Source: Bifidobacterium breve (lineage in GTDB: Bacteria; Actinomycetota; Actinomycetes; S36-B12). From it: 27,560 nucleotides of DNA. Positions 1-7,833 of this stretch are shown here, piece by piece. Location of the stretch: positions 1 through 27,560 of the forward strand of contig CAMDKJ010000005.1 of NCBI GenBank assembly GCA_945900705.1, written 5' to 3'. The notes beneath the pieces were generated by a model. It saw only the letters and a program-made list of their open reading frames with translations, searched no databases and was not told where the DNA came from. The stretch's first letter is position 1. Every line of letters begins with the position of its first letter. The position numbers and the translations under genes were made by a program.

Positions 1-1
1 C

Positions 2-304
2 GAACGGGTTCACTTGATGTGGGCCGCCGGGTTTGTTGACGAAGTGCGTGAACTGGCCGCCGCCGGGTTGGCCAATTGGCGAACCGCATCACGGGCCCTG
101 GGCTATCTCCAAGTTCTGGCTTACCTGAACGGTGATTGTTCATCGGAGCAGGCACTTCAAGCCACTATAGATGCGACCAGCAAATTCGCGCGTCGCCAAC
201 AACGTTGGTTTCGACGTGACTCGCGCATCACTTGGATTGATTACGATGCGCTCGATGCGGTACCTCGGGTCTTAGCGGCTCTGGGGTCGGAAACTCTTAT
301 GTAG
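2..304 (+). CDS. miaA: tRNA dimethylallyltransferase MiaA, C-terminal part (5' end outside window)
   Basis: The reading frame is open from base 2 and ends at TAG 302-304, giving about 100 residues of a C-terminus. The stretch TASRALGYLQ and the basic segment ending in RRQQRWFRRD are typical of the MiaA C-terminus. MiaA transfers a dimethylallyl group to N6 of A37 in tRNAs that read codons starting with U. The catalytic P-loop lies upstream of the window. In many actinomycetes miaA precedes dapF and hflX, as here, but two genes have been inserted between miaA and dapF. Its last 64 bases overlap the 3' end of the convergent PIG-L gene. Confidence 0.93.
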   Translation, partial: ERVHLMWAAGFVDEVRELAAAGLANWRTASRALGYLQVLAYLNGDCSSEQALQATIDATSKFARRQQRWFRRDSRITWIDYDALDAVPRVLAALGSETLM

Positions 305-1047
305 TACTCGGTGCCTAGTAAGAGTGAGGCTAGCGGCCCGGGGATGCGGGTAAGTACCGCCAAAGTTCTCGTGGTTCCGTCGGCGCCGGCTTGTGATGCG
401 TGGGCGCGTAAGGCCTGTCGCTTTGCTTTCATGTAAGGGCGGACATTTACCCGGTGGGTGATTTCGGCACCTGCTGTCCAGGCGTAGTCGAACTCATGAG
501 CATCCCAGTCACTTGGAGTTAAGTGCAATCTCGCAGCGAGCTGCACCGCCTTGACGATGGGTTCACGCGGCAAGGTGGCCTCGAATAATTGTGGTGGCTT
601 CTTGGCTAGCACCGCGGCGGCTCTGGTGGCGCGATGTACCTGCAGGTGATCGGGATGCCCGTAGCCGCCGGCCGAGTCGTAGCCAATGAGCGTATCGGCG
701 TCCTCCGCGTCCAAGATGGCGGCAATTTCCTTTGCGATAGTGAATCGGTCTAGGTGGGCAAAGCCAGCAGGCTGCTCCCCATGAAGCCCGGAGTCGGGGT
801 AGCCCAAAGTCACCACCCGATGCACTCCGATGGCATCGGCGGAGGCCGCTAACTCGGCCTGTCGCCGGAGGCCAAGACCAGCGCTTAACGCGGTCGAGGT
901 AAGGCCGGCTTCGCCATTTGTCGCCACGATGAGCACCACCCGCTGGCCTTCGGCCACCGCCCGGGCCATGGTTCCAGCGGTAAGAAGGGCCTCATCGTCT
1001 GGGTGCGCGTGCACGAAGACGAGGACGTGCGGCGGGTGGGGCGTCAT
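241..1047 (-). CDS. PIG-L family N-acetylglucosaminyl deacetylase-like protein
   Basis: This is a 268-residue PIG-L (LmbE-like) deacetylase. The family signature HAHPDDE is at residues 13-19 and GHPDHLQVH at 130-138; together they supply the His/Asp metal ligands and catalytic Asp of these Zn-dependent enzymes. The family removes N-acetyl groups from GlcNAc-containing glycoconjugates; MshB of mycothiol synthesis and BshB of bacillithiol synthesis are members. I chose ATG 1047, which starts 12 residues before the motif; an upstream start at 1092 would run into the divergent gene. It is divergent from a GT4 glycosyltransferase about 30 bp away, which suggests that the two act on the same sugar conjugate (inference). 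The substrate cannot be read from sequence, and assignment as MshB is not justified. Confidence 0.85.
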   Translation of the reverse strand: MTPHPPHVLVFVHAHPDDEALLTAGTMARAVAEGQRVVLIVATNGEAGLTSTALSAGLGLRRQAELAASADAIGVHRVVTLGYPDSGLHGEQPAGFAHLDRFTIAKEIAAILDAEDADTLIGYDSAGGYGHPDHLQVHRATRAAAVLAKKPPQLFEATLPREPIVKAVQLAARLHLTPSDWDAHEFDYAWTAGAEITHRVNVRPYMKAKRQALRAHASQAGADGTTRTLAVLTRIPGPLASLLLGTEYYIRVSDPRAAKTRGTASSAS

Positions 1048-1077
1048 GATGGGCACATTGTGCCGTACGGTCCCAGA

Positions 1078-2214
1078 GTGAGAATTGCGCATGTCAGTGA
1101 CTGCTACCTGCCACGTACCGGCGGTATCGAGTCACAGGTGCGGGCACTGGCAATGGCACAGGTTGCTGCCGGGGACGAAGTGAGAGTTATTACTGCAACA
1201 CCAGGCCACCGCGTATCACCTTCGCGCTCCGAAATCCTCGATGGGCAAGAAATTGACGGCATCAGGGTTCACCGCGTAGCAATGCGAGTGCCATTTGATT
1301 TGCCGATCCACCTGCGTACTCGATCACATGTTGCCGATCTGCTTACCGCGAATACAGTTGACGTGGTCCACGTACATGCCGGTGTGATTTCCCCTTTCGC
1401 TTGGGGGGCGCTACGTGCCACCCATGAACTCAAGATGCCAACCCTCGTGACGGTGCACAGCATGTGGGGCCCACTAGCGCGGCCTGGGTTTAAAGCAACT
1501 TACGAGATTGGCAGGTTGTCGCGATGGGGTATGCAAGTTTCAGCGGTAAGCCGCACCGCCGCCGATCGCATTTCTGCTGCAATACCTGGGCTAGGTGAAG
1601 TACTGGTCGTACCTAATGGTATTGATCCGAGTGATTGGCAAATTGTGCATGCGGTCCGCGATGACAGTGAACTGCGTGTGGTTACGGTCATGCGGTTGGC
1701 GCCTCGCAAGCGGATAATTCCTTTACTACGAATCATCGCTCACGCGCGACGAAGTGATGAGCGGATTAATCTCACGGTTATCGGAGACGGCCCGGATCGT
1801 TCGCGAGCTGAGAAGTTTGCCAGAGATCATGGGCTCGCTGACGCCGTGACATTCACCGGGCGCCTTGACAGCGCTGGAATTAGATCGGTATTCGCGGTGA
1901 GCGACGTCTTCATTCAGCCTTCCGTCAGGGAGTCGTTTGGCCTGGCCGCATTAGAAGCCAGGAGTGCTGGGCTACCCGTGGTAGCTCGTGCGGGCACGGG
2001 TACCACGCAGTTCATCAGCGATGGGGTCGAAGGACTTATTGCAGCAGATGATGCCGGGTCAGCCGCTGCCCTTATTCGGCTAGCCCGAGACCGCGAACTT
2101 CTCAATTCGCTGAGTGCACACAATGCCTCCACGGCACCTTCGCAGACGTGGCCGGTGGTGCTAGAGCAGGTACGTGTCGGCTATGCAGAAGCTCTCAAAC
2201 GAATTGGCAAGTAG
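1078..2214 (+). CDS. GT4-family glycosyltransferase (GT-B fold)
   Basis: The product is a 378-residue retaining glycosyltransferase. The N-terminal half begins MRIAHVSDCYLPRTGGIE, the usual GT4 acceptor-domain opening with its Gly-rich loop. The C-terminal nucleotide-sugar domain carries the EX7E motif at residues 285-293 (ESFGLAALE), preceded by VIGDGPDR and FTGRL. The frame is open further upstream, to ATG 1003, but homology starts at GTG 1078, so I take GTG. No clear ribosome binding site is visible, and translation may be leaderless. Members include PimA, PimB and MshA, but nothing here fixes the acceptor. The gene is 9 bp upstream of dapF and probably co-transcribed with it. Its pairing with a deacetylase suggests a surface glycolipid or small-thiol type pathway; this is inference. 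Confidence 0.85.
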   Translation: MRIAHVSDCYLPRTGGIESQVRALAMAQVAAGDEVRVITATPGHRVSPSRSEILDGQEIDGIRVHRVAMRVPFDLPIHLRTRSHVADLLTANTVDVVHVHAGVISPFAWGALRATHELKMPTLVTVHSMWGPLARPGFKATYEIGRLSRWGMQVSAVSRTAADRISAAIPGLGEVLVVPNGIDPSDWQIVHAVRDDSELRVVTVMRLAPRKRIIPLLRIIAHARRSDERINLTVIGDGPDRSRAEKFARDHGLADAVTFTGRLDSAGIRSVFAVSDVFIQPSVRESFGLAALEARSAGLPVVARAGTGTTQFISDGVEGLIAADDAGSAAALIRLARDRELLNSLSAHNASTAPSQTWPVVLEQVRVGYAEALKRIGK

Positions 2215-2223
2215 AGTATGTGA

Positions 2224-3072
2224 ATGGCCCAGTTAAGCGAAGTGAAGTTTATCAAGGGCCACGGAACCGGCAATGATTTCTTAATTATCCCTGATATCGA
2301 TGGCGTCCTTGAATTAAAAGCGGCGCAGGTTCGATTCCTATGTGATCGGAACAAAGGGATCGGGGCCGACGGCGTCTTGCGAGTTGTGCGCACCAAGCAC
2401 CTCCCAGAATTCATCGATCAAGCGGCTGGCGCCGAATTCTTCATGGATTACCGTAATGCTGACGGCACTTTGGCTGAGATGTGCGGCAATGGCGCCAGGG
2501 TTTTCGTCCGCTACCTCGACGCGACCGGGCTCATCACCGACAATGAAATAAATATTGCGACTCGAAGTGGGCTAGTCCCAGTAATTATGAACTCTGACTT
2601 AAGTGTCACGGTCGACATGGGTCGCCCCTTGGTGCCAGAGATGTTGGAACCCGCGTCCGTGGTTATTGGGGAACGCAGCTGGCCTCTGGTCTCCGTTGAA
2701 GTACCCAATCCACATGCGGTCGTATTTGTCGACGAGCTAGCGGACGCCGGTTCGTTATTGGTCGCCCCTGAAGTGAGGCCGGCAACTACTTTTCCAAATG
2801 GGGTAAATGTTGAGTTCGTGGTCGACCTTGGCCCCGATCACGTGTCCATGCGCGTCCATGAGCGCGGGGTCGGCGAAACCCAGAGTTGCGGCACGGGAGC
2901 CTGCGCGGTGGCGTGGGCGCAGGCCCGGCGCCGGGGTGGGCCAGTGTTGCCGGTGACCACCCTGGTTGATGTGCCCGGGGGCCAGCTCCGAGTAACCGAA
3001 TCCACTGAAGGTCACCTGCTCCTGACCGGCCCGGCTGATTTAGTGGCCCGCGGCTCGGTCTTGCTCCCTTAG
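2224..3072 (+). CDS. dapF: Diaminopimelate epimerase
   Basis: DapF (282 aa) interconverts LL- and meso-diaminopimelate, supplying meso-DAP for peptidoglycan and the last step of lysine synthesis; it is cytosolic and cofactor-free. The two catalytic cysteines are visible: Cys87 in EMCGNGAR and Cys222 in SCGTGA. The N-terminal KGHGTGNDF, the MDYRNADG segment and PNPHAV also match the family, and the length is normal. The start ATG 2224 is 9 bp after the glycosyltransferase stop. HflX follows after 57 bp on the same strand, as in many actinomycetes. Confidence 0.97.
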   Translation: MAQLSEVKFIKGHGTGNDFLIIPDIDGVLELKAAQVRFLCDRNKGIGADGVLRVVRTKHLPEFIDQAAGAEFFMDYRNADGTLAEMCGNGARVFVRYLDATGLITDNEINIATRSGLVPVIMNSDLSVTVDMGRPLVPEMLEPASVVIGERSWPLVSVEVPNPHAVVFVDELADAGSLLVAPEVRPATTFPNGVNVEFVVDLGPDHVSMRVHERGVGETQSCGTGACAVAWAQARRRGGPVLPVTTLVDVPGGQLRVTESTEGHLLLTGPADLVARGSVLLP

Positions 3073-3129
3073 CCGGCCTGTGGACGATCATTTGGGTGTT
3101 GGGCGCGCACATGGCACCCTTAGGACGAC

Positions 3130-4536
3130 ATGAACTCTGATAACTCCTTCACCTATGACGATGAATCGTCGATGGACGGGCTCGATCTTGCCGAACGACA
3201 TGCCCTTCGCCGAGTCGCTGGGTTATCAACCGAACTTCAGGACGTTACCGAGGTTGAGTACCGGCAGGTTCGGCTGGAGCGGGTGGTTCTTGCTGGTGTC
3301 TGGACTTCAGGAACCGTGCGCGAGGCCGACCGGAGTTTGGCTGAACTTGCGCTACTTGCTGAAACCGCCGGATCGGTGGTGCTGGAAGCGGTCATACAGC
3401 GACGTGACACACCAGATCCAGCCACCTACTTAGGCTCGGGTAAAGCCCAAGAACTTCGTGAGATCGTAATTGCCACCGAGGCCGACACGGTTATCTGTGA
3501 TGGTGAGTTGAGCCCCGGTCAACTGCGACAACTCGAAGACATCGTGAAAGTGAAGGTTGTTGATCGCACCTGGCTAATCCTTGACATCTTCGCTCAACAT
3601 GCAAGAAGCCGAGAGGGCAAAGCGCAAGTGAGCTTGGCGCAGATGCAGTACTTACTTCCAAGGTTGCGTGGTTGGGGTGAGTCACTGTCACGTCAAGCTG
3701 GTGGGCGAGCCGGTGGGGCGACAGGCGGTGTTGGTACTCGCGGTCCCGGTGAGACCAAAATCGAAACTGATCGGCGCCGGATTCGAATGCAGATGACCAA
3801 ACTGCGCCGAGAACTGAAGGAAATGGAGAAAGCGCGAACCACGCAGCGGGCGGCGCGACACCGAGCTGGTATCCCCGCGGTGGCGATCGCCGGTTATACG
3901 AATTCAGGTAAGTCGAGTTTACTTAATCGAATAACCGGCGCCGGTGTTTTAGTGGAGAACGCCCTATTTGCGACCCTAGACCCAACCGTGCGCAAAACTC
4001 GAACACCAAATGGCCGCGATTACACCATCGCCGACACCGTTGGTTTCGTTAGGCACCTACCGCATCAACTTATTGAAGCTTTTCGTTCAACACTTGAGGA
4101 GGTGAAGGACGCAGATCTAATCCTTCACATGGTTGATGGCTCTGACGAAGAGCCGCAGGAGCAGATAAGTGCGGTCCGCGAAGTCTTGAATGAGATCGAT
4201 GCCGGCAATGTGCGCGAGTTAATAGTCATCAACAAAGCCGATATTGCAGATCCTGAGAAGGTCGCGGAGTTACTTCGTATCGAGCCGCATGCATTTGTCG
4301 TTTCAGCTAAGACGGGGGAGGGGATAAACGAACTTCTCCTGGCCATCGAACAAGATTTACCAAGACTGCTGCGCGATGTCGATGTGGTAATCCCCTATCA
4401 GCGCGGAGATCTAATCTCTAGGGCACATTCCCAAGGCGATGTACTGACCGTAGAACATGTTGAGGCGGGTACTCACATCACCGCCAGGGTGCCTGAACGC
4501 CTGGCGATGCAGTTGCAACAGGCAGCCAATGACTGA
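3130..4536 (+). CDS. hflX: GTPase HflX, ribosome-associated
   Basis: HflX (468 aa) is a GTPase that binds the 50S subunit and splits stalled or hibernating ribosomes, particularly under heat stress. The HflX N-terminal domain has PATYLGSGKAQEL near residues 97-109. It is followed by the glycine-rich linker at 191-208, which ends in GTRGPGE, and a basic helical region. The G domain shows G1 GYTNSGKS (255-262), G3 DTVG (302-305) and G4 NKAD (368-371). An AGGA is 5 bases before ATG 3130. The stop overlaps the start of the downstream helicase gene by 8 bases, which points to translational coupling. Confidence 0.96.
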   Translation: MNSDNSFTYDDESSMDGLDLAERHALRRVAGLSTELQDVTEVEYRQVRLERVVLAGVWTSGTVREADRSLAELALLAETAGSVVLEAVIQRRDTPDPATYLGSGKAQELREIVIATEADTVICDGELSPGQLRQLEDIVKVKVVDRTWLILDIFAQHARSREGKAQVSLAQMQYLLPRLRGWGESLSRQAGGRAGGATGGVGTRGPGETKIETDRRRIRMQMTKLRRELKEMEKARTTQRAARHRAGIPAVAIAGYTNSGKSSLLNRITGAGVLVENALFATLDPTVRKTRTPNGRDYTIADTVGFVRHLPHQLIEAFRSTLEEVKDADLILHMVDGSDEEPQEQISAVREVLNEIDAGNVRELIVINKADIADPEKVAELLRIEPHAFVVSAKTGEGINELLLAIEQDLPRLLRDVDVVIPYQRGDLISRAHSQGDVLTVEHVEAGTHITARVPERLAMQLQQAAND

Positions 4537-6511
4537 TGGGCCGGGGGGTGAGGGGCCTGCGGTAAGTGAGGCACTGGACTGTGTGGTTACCTCCATCGGT
4601 GGTGATGCGCGCGAGGGCCAGCGCCAGATGGCCGAAGCAGTTGCCGACACCTTGGCTGGTGGTGGTCACCTGATCGTCCAAGCCGGAACCGGCACGGGTA
4701 AGTCGATGGGGTACCTAATCCCGGCGGCACTTTATGCGGTTGAGCATGAACAGGCGATAGTCATCGCGACGGCAACATTGGCATTGCAAAAGCAGCTCAT
4801 TGACCACGATCTCCCACTAATGGTCAAAGCACTAGACCCGGTTCTAAAACGGCCGGTTACGTTCGCCGTTCTTAAAGGGCGCAATAACTATGTCTGCTTA
4901 CAAAAACTCCACGGTGCGGTGCCTGAAGATGAAAGCGCTGCACTTTTTAGCACCCCAAAGAGTGCCCTTGGCGAGCAAGTCGTAGCAGTGCGCACTTGGG
5001 CAGAACACACGAGCACCGGTGACCGCGATGAGTATCCGGACGAAATTGACCCCAGAGTATGGCGCAGCATTTCCGTTGGCCGGCGTGAGTGCATTGGCGA
5101 AACTAAGTGCAGTTTCGGGCAAGAATGCTTTACGGCCAAGCGCAGATTGATAGCTCAAGAGTCCGACATTATCGTCACAAATCACGCGATGCTGGCAATA
5201 GATGCACTTGAAGGTATCCCTGTTTTGCCTGAGCACGCCGGCGTAGTTATCGACGAAGGCCATGAGTTAGTAGACCGGGCAACTTCGGCGGTTACCGGTG
5301 AGCTCTTTGTTGCGATGGTTGAGAAGGCGATTTCTCGTAGCCGCAAATTGTTGGAGGCGCAGAGCATCGAATTGCTGCAGCGGGCTTCCGATGGTCTGGA
5401 TGATTGCCTTCGCCTCACGGCGGCTGAACTTGTCGGCCCCACCCGACTTGATCCAATTGGGCGTGATTTGGTGCTCGCGCTGACCTTGATTCGCGACGCC
5501 TGCGCTAATGCCATGACCGCTTTGAATGCCGAGAAGGAGAAGGACACCGATGCTTTAGCCGCCAGGCAGCAGGCGCGCGGTGCCCTTGAGGAGGTTCACG
5601 ATGCGGCGGGTGCTTTGCTGACTGCGGGTAAAGGCGATGTGGTGTGGCTAGATCCTGGAGAAAATCGAGCGGCGGTGTTGAAGATGGCCCCACTATCGGT
5701 TGCGGGTCTACTGCGCGAGGCTCTCTTTAGTAAGACCCCGGTGGTTATGACAAGTGCAACTTTGACCGTAGGTGGTGGCTTCGATGCGCTCGTGACGTCG
5801 CTCGGGTTAGCCGACCAAAATGTCACCACGATGGATGTTGGTTCACCATTTGATCATGCGGCGCAAGGGATTTTGTATGTCGCAGCTGACCTCCCAGCTC
5901 CAGGGCGCGATGGGGTGGCGATGGAGGCCCTTGATGAGTTAGCAGAACTTATTGAGGCCGCGGGGGGCCGCACCCTTGCCCTGTTCTCTAGTTGGCGTGG
6001 TGTTGAACGCGCCGCGGACTTCCTGCGGGTGCGCCTTGATACCAAGGCCACGCCGCTCTTGGTGCAGCGCAAAGGTGATGCGGTTGGGGCATTGGTACAG
6101 AAATTCGCTGCTGACCCAGCTTCCGTGCTACTTGGCACTGTTTCGCTTTGGCAGGGTGTTGATGTTCCGGGTAACGCATGTATTTGCGTGGTGATTGATC
6201 GCATTCCATTTCCCCGGCCCGATGACCCGCTAATGGCCGCTAGGCAGCGGGCGGTTGATGATGCCGGCGGCTCTGGGTTTAGCTCGATCGCGGTTCCGAA
6301 GGCCGGGCTCTTGCTGGCCCAGGGGGCCGGCCGCCTAATTCGAGGAATGGAAGATAAAGGGGTAGTGGCGGTATTGGATTCACGACTGGCCACGGCCGGG
6401 TACGGACGGGCGCTGCGGGCCTCCTTGCCGCCTTTTTGGTACACGACCGATCGGGCGAAAGTTGTTGGGGCGTTAGAGCGGCTGCGTGATGAGGCGCCCG
6501 GTGGCGATTAG
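4529..6511 (+). CDS. DinG/XPD-type ATP-dependent DNA helicase with probable 4Fe-4S cluster
   Basis: This 660-residue superfamily 2 helicase resembles DinG/YoaA. It has Walker A AGTGTGKS (52-59), a DEGH box in place of DEAH (242-245), and a motif VI QGAGRLIR near the C-terminus. Four cysteines between motifs Ia and II (Cys123, 188, 194 and 200) are placed like the Fe-S ligands of XPD-family helicases, so a 4Fe-4S cluster is likely. The family unwinds 5'-3' and acts on R-loops, forked DNA or G-quadruplexes during repair. I chose ATG 4529, overlapping the hflX stop by 8 bases; an in-frame ATG at 4457 lies deep inside hflX. The order hflX - helicase - lexA is conserved in actinomycetes, but no LexA box was seen at this gene. 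Confidence 0.92.
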   Translation: MTDGPGGEGPAVSEALDCVVTSIGGDAREGQRQMAEAVADTLAGGGHLIVQAGTGTGKSMGYLIPAALYAVEHEQAIVIATATLALQKQLIDHDLPLMVKALDPVLKRPVTFAVLKGRNNYVCLQKLHGAVPEDESAALFSTPKSALGEQVVAVRTWAEHTSTGDRDEYPDEIDPRVWRSISVGRRECIGETKCSFGQECFTAKRRLIAQESDIIVTNHAMLAIDALEGIPVLPEHAGVVIDEGHELVDRATSAVTGELFVAMVEKAISRSRKLLEAQSIELLQRASDGLDDCLRLTAAELVGPTRLDPIGRDLVLALTLIRDACANAMTALNAEKEKDTDALAARQQARGALEEVHDAAGALLTAGKGDVVWLDPGENRAAVLKMAPLSVAGLLREALFSKTPVVMTSATLTVGGGFDALVTSLGLADQNVTTMDVGSPFDHAAQGILYVAADLPAPGRDGVAMEALDELAELIEAAGGRTLALFSSWRGVERAADFLRVRLDTKATPLLVQRKGDAVGALVQKFAADPASVLLGTVSLWQGVDVPGNACICVVIDRIPFPRPDDPLMAARQRAVDDAGGSGFSSIAVPKAGLLLAQGAGRLIRGMEDKGVVAVLDSRLATAGYGRALRASLPPFWYTTDRAKVVGALERLRDEAPGGD

Positions 6512-6520
6512 CCCAAACTA

Positions 6521-6552
6521 GTTGCTGAATGCACGCATTAGGTGTAAGCAAC
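6521..6552 (+). promoter_or_regulatory. Nested inverted repeats upstream of the VapB-like gene (candidate operator)
   Basis: GTTGCT at 6521-6526 pairs with AGCAAC at 6547-6552, and inside it AATGC at 6528-6532 pairs with GCATT at 6535-6539 across only two bases. The outer arm ends 4 bases before the antitoxin start codon. VapB antitoxins usually repress their own operon through palindromes at this position. The arms are short, so this could also be chance. Confidence 0.3.
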
Positions 6553-6556
6553 GTGT

Positions 6557-6769
6557 ATGAGCCGAACCAATATCGAAATCGATGATGATCTAATTGCTTG
6601 CTGTATGGAGCAATTTGGATTACCCACAAAGAAGAGCGCGATTGATTTCGCATTGAGGCGCCTTTTAGATACGGCTGGCCTGCTGGGGCGGATGCGGTTG
6701 GTGCGAGGGATCGGTTGGGAAGGGGATTTGGAGCAACTGCGCTCAAGTTCGAATTCGGTCGATCGGTGA
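6557..6769 (+). CDS. VapB-family (PF09957-type) antitoxin
   Basis: This 70-residue protein begins MSRTNIEIDDDLI and continues with GLPTKKSAIDFALRRLL and RGIGWEGDLEQLR. That is the pattern of the VapB/DUF2191 antitoxins, with an N-terminal DNA-binding ribbon-helix-helix and a C-terminal toxin-binding tail containing GxGWxGDL. Such proteins neutralise a PIN-domain VapC ribonuclease and repress the operon. Its TGA overlaps a GTG that opens a reading frame matching the start of VapC, the usual coupled arrangement, but the toxin frame stops after 27 codons. The antitoxin itself looks intact. It may survive as an orphan antitoxin or a regulator (inference). Confidence 0.82.
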   Translation: MSRTNIEIDDDLIACCMEQFGLPTKKSAIDFALRRLLDTAGLLGRMRLVRGIGWEGDLEQLRSSSNSVDR

Positions 6770-6849
6770 CGAGGTTACTTGTTGAGGCCTCACTATGGGT
6801 TAGTTACCTGCGCGAGATAAATCCGCAAATAGCTAACCGATTCCGCTAG
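6766..6849 (+). pseudogene. Truncated VapC PIN-domain toxin remnant (27 codons)
   Basis: GTG 6766 overlaps the antitoxin stop and opens a frame whose residues 4-20 read LLVEASLWVSYLREINP. This aligns with the VapC opening LVDTSVWIDxLR, except that the catalytic Asp of DTS has become Glu (EAS). The frame ends at TAG 6847-6849. The remaining roughly 100 residues of a PIN domain are absent: the next 23 bases are non-coding and lexA ends at 6873 on the other strand. The remnant therefore has neither the active site nor the fold. This is a by-eye alignment over a short stretch, supported by its position directly behind vapB. Confidence 0.7.
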
Positions 6850-6872
6850 TGAGGATCTCGGCCACGAAATCG

Positions 6873-7568
6873 TCACAAGCGTCGCAATACTGAAACAACT
6901 TTACCCATAATGCTCGCCTCGTCACCAAGGATTGGTGCATAGGCGGGGTTATGTGGCATCAGCCAAACATGACCATCGCGACGCTTGAAGGTCTTTACGG
7001 TCGCTTCTTCATTAAGTAGAGCCGCGACGATATCGCCATTTTCAGCGTTGGGCTGTTGGCGAACGACCACCCAATCCCCATCACAGATGGCAGCATCGAT
7101 CATCGAGTCGCCCACCACCTTGAGTAGGAAGAGCTCACCTTCACCAACGAGATCACGCGGAAGCGGGAAGACCGCTTCGACCTCTTGTTCGGCCAGGATT
7201 GGCCCACCGGCCGCGATGCGCCCGAGCAGCGGGACGTATGCCAAGTTGGGGTCTTCAGCCGGAGCTTCGACCAGCCGTAGGCCGGTCGGGTTGGCAGCAA
7301 CCGCTGGGCTTGCTGGCTCGGCAACCACTAAGGCCCGGGGGCGGTTTGGATCGCGGCGCAGGTAACCCAGTTTCTCCAAGGTACCCAATTGGTGGGCCAC
7401 ACTGCTCGAAGACGTCAAGCCCACTCCTTCGCCGATTTCGCGGACACTTGGCGGGTAGCCCTGGCGTTCGACGGTCTCGCGGATGACATCAAGAATCGCC
7501 CGCTGCCTCGGGGTCAGGCCGGTTTCATCGGGGGGACCATCGGGCAGTTCGGTTACTCGAGTAGCCAC
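6873..7568 (-). CDS. lexA: LexA SOS repressor
   Basis: LexA (231 aa) represses DNA-damage genes and self-cleaves when RecA is activated. The N-terminal winged helix includes LTPRQRAILDVI and the SxREIGEGVGLTSSSSVAHQL recognition region. The cleavage site is Ala120-Gly121 in RIAAGGP, and the Ser/Lys dyad is Ser155 in GDSM and Lys192 in ATVKTF. The start is GTG 7568, with a GGAG five bases upstream (complement of 7574-7577). Three LexA-box-like sites lie in the 265-bp gap to the divergent LysM gene, so autoregulation is expected. It is convergent with the vapB/vapC remnant. Confidence 0.97.
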   Translation of the reverse strand: MATRVTELPDGPPDETGLTPRQRAILDVIRETVERQGYPPSVREIGEGVGLTSSSSVAHQLGTLEKLGYLRRDPNRPRALVVAEPASPAVAANPTGLRLVEAPAEDPNLAYVPLLGRIAAGGPILAEQEVEAVFPLPRDLVGEGELFLLKVVGDSMIDAAICDGDWVVVRQQPNAENGDIVAALLNEEATVKTFKRRDGHVWLMPHNPAYAPILGDEASIMGKVVSVLRRL

Positions 7569-7692
7569 GGGGGCTCCATTCGCTCAGCGGGACGCTGGTT
7601 TCCGGCAAATCCAGCGAAATCAAGGGAAATCGCTCGAATGTCAGACCCCAGGTTCAAGGTAGGCACGAACCTACCGAATATTTCCAAAAAAT

Positions 7693-7708
7693 TCAAACAT
7701 ATGTTCGA
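7693..7708. promoter_or_regulatory. LexA (SOS) box, lexA-proximal, one mismatch
   Basis: The site reads TCAAACATATGTTCGA. It differs at one base from the actinobacterial/Bacillus-type LexA operator TCGAAC-N4-GTTCGA. It lies 124 bp upstream of the lexA GTG and 126 bp upstream of the LysM start, so it could serve either gene, most plausibly lexA autoregulation. Confidence 0.75.
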
Positions 7709-7745
7709 ATGTCGGCTGGACGTGTCGCGTGGTTCATGGTAGAAA

Positions 7746-7761
7746 TCGTACATGTGTTCGA
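7746..7761. promoter_or_regulatory. LexA (SOS) box, first of a tandem pair, one mismatch
   Basis: The site reads TCGTACATGTGTTCGA, one base from the consensus palindrome TCGAAC-N4-GTTCGA. It directly abuts the perfect box that follows, with no spacer. Confidence 0.8.
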
Positions 7762-7777
7762 TCGAACTGATGTTCGA
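7762..7777. promoter_or_regulatory. LexA (SOS) box, perfect palindrome
   Basis: The site reads TCGAACTGATGTTCGA, a full match to TCGAAC-N4-GTTCGA. It is 56 bp upstream of the LysM protein start and adjacent to a second box, giving two operators with centres 16 bp apart. It is the strongest evidence that the LysM gene belongs to the SOS regulon. Confidence 0.9.
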
Positions 7778-7833
7778 TTAACGTTCTAGCCTAGTAAATG
7801 GCCGATCTGGGCCACGACCGAAAGGAATACACC

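Noticed and set aside
1003..1077. N-terminal extension of the GT4 glycosyltransferase from ATG 1003
   Set aside because: It would overlap the divergent PIG-L coding start, and family homology begins exactly at GTG 1078.
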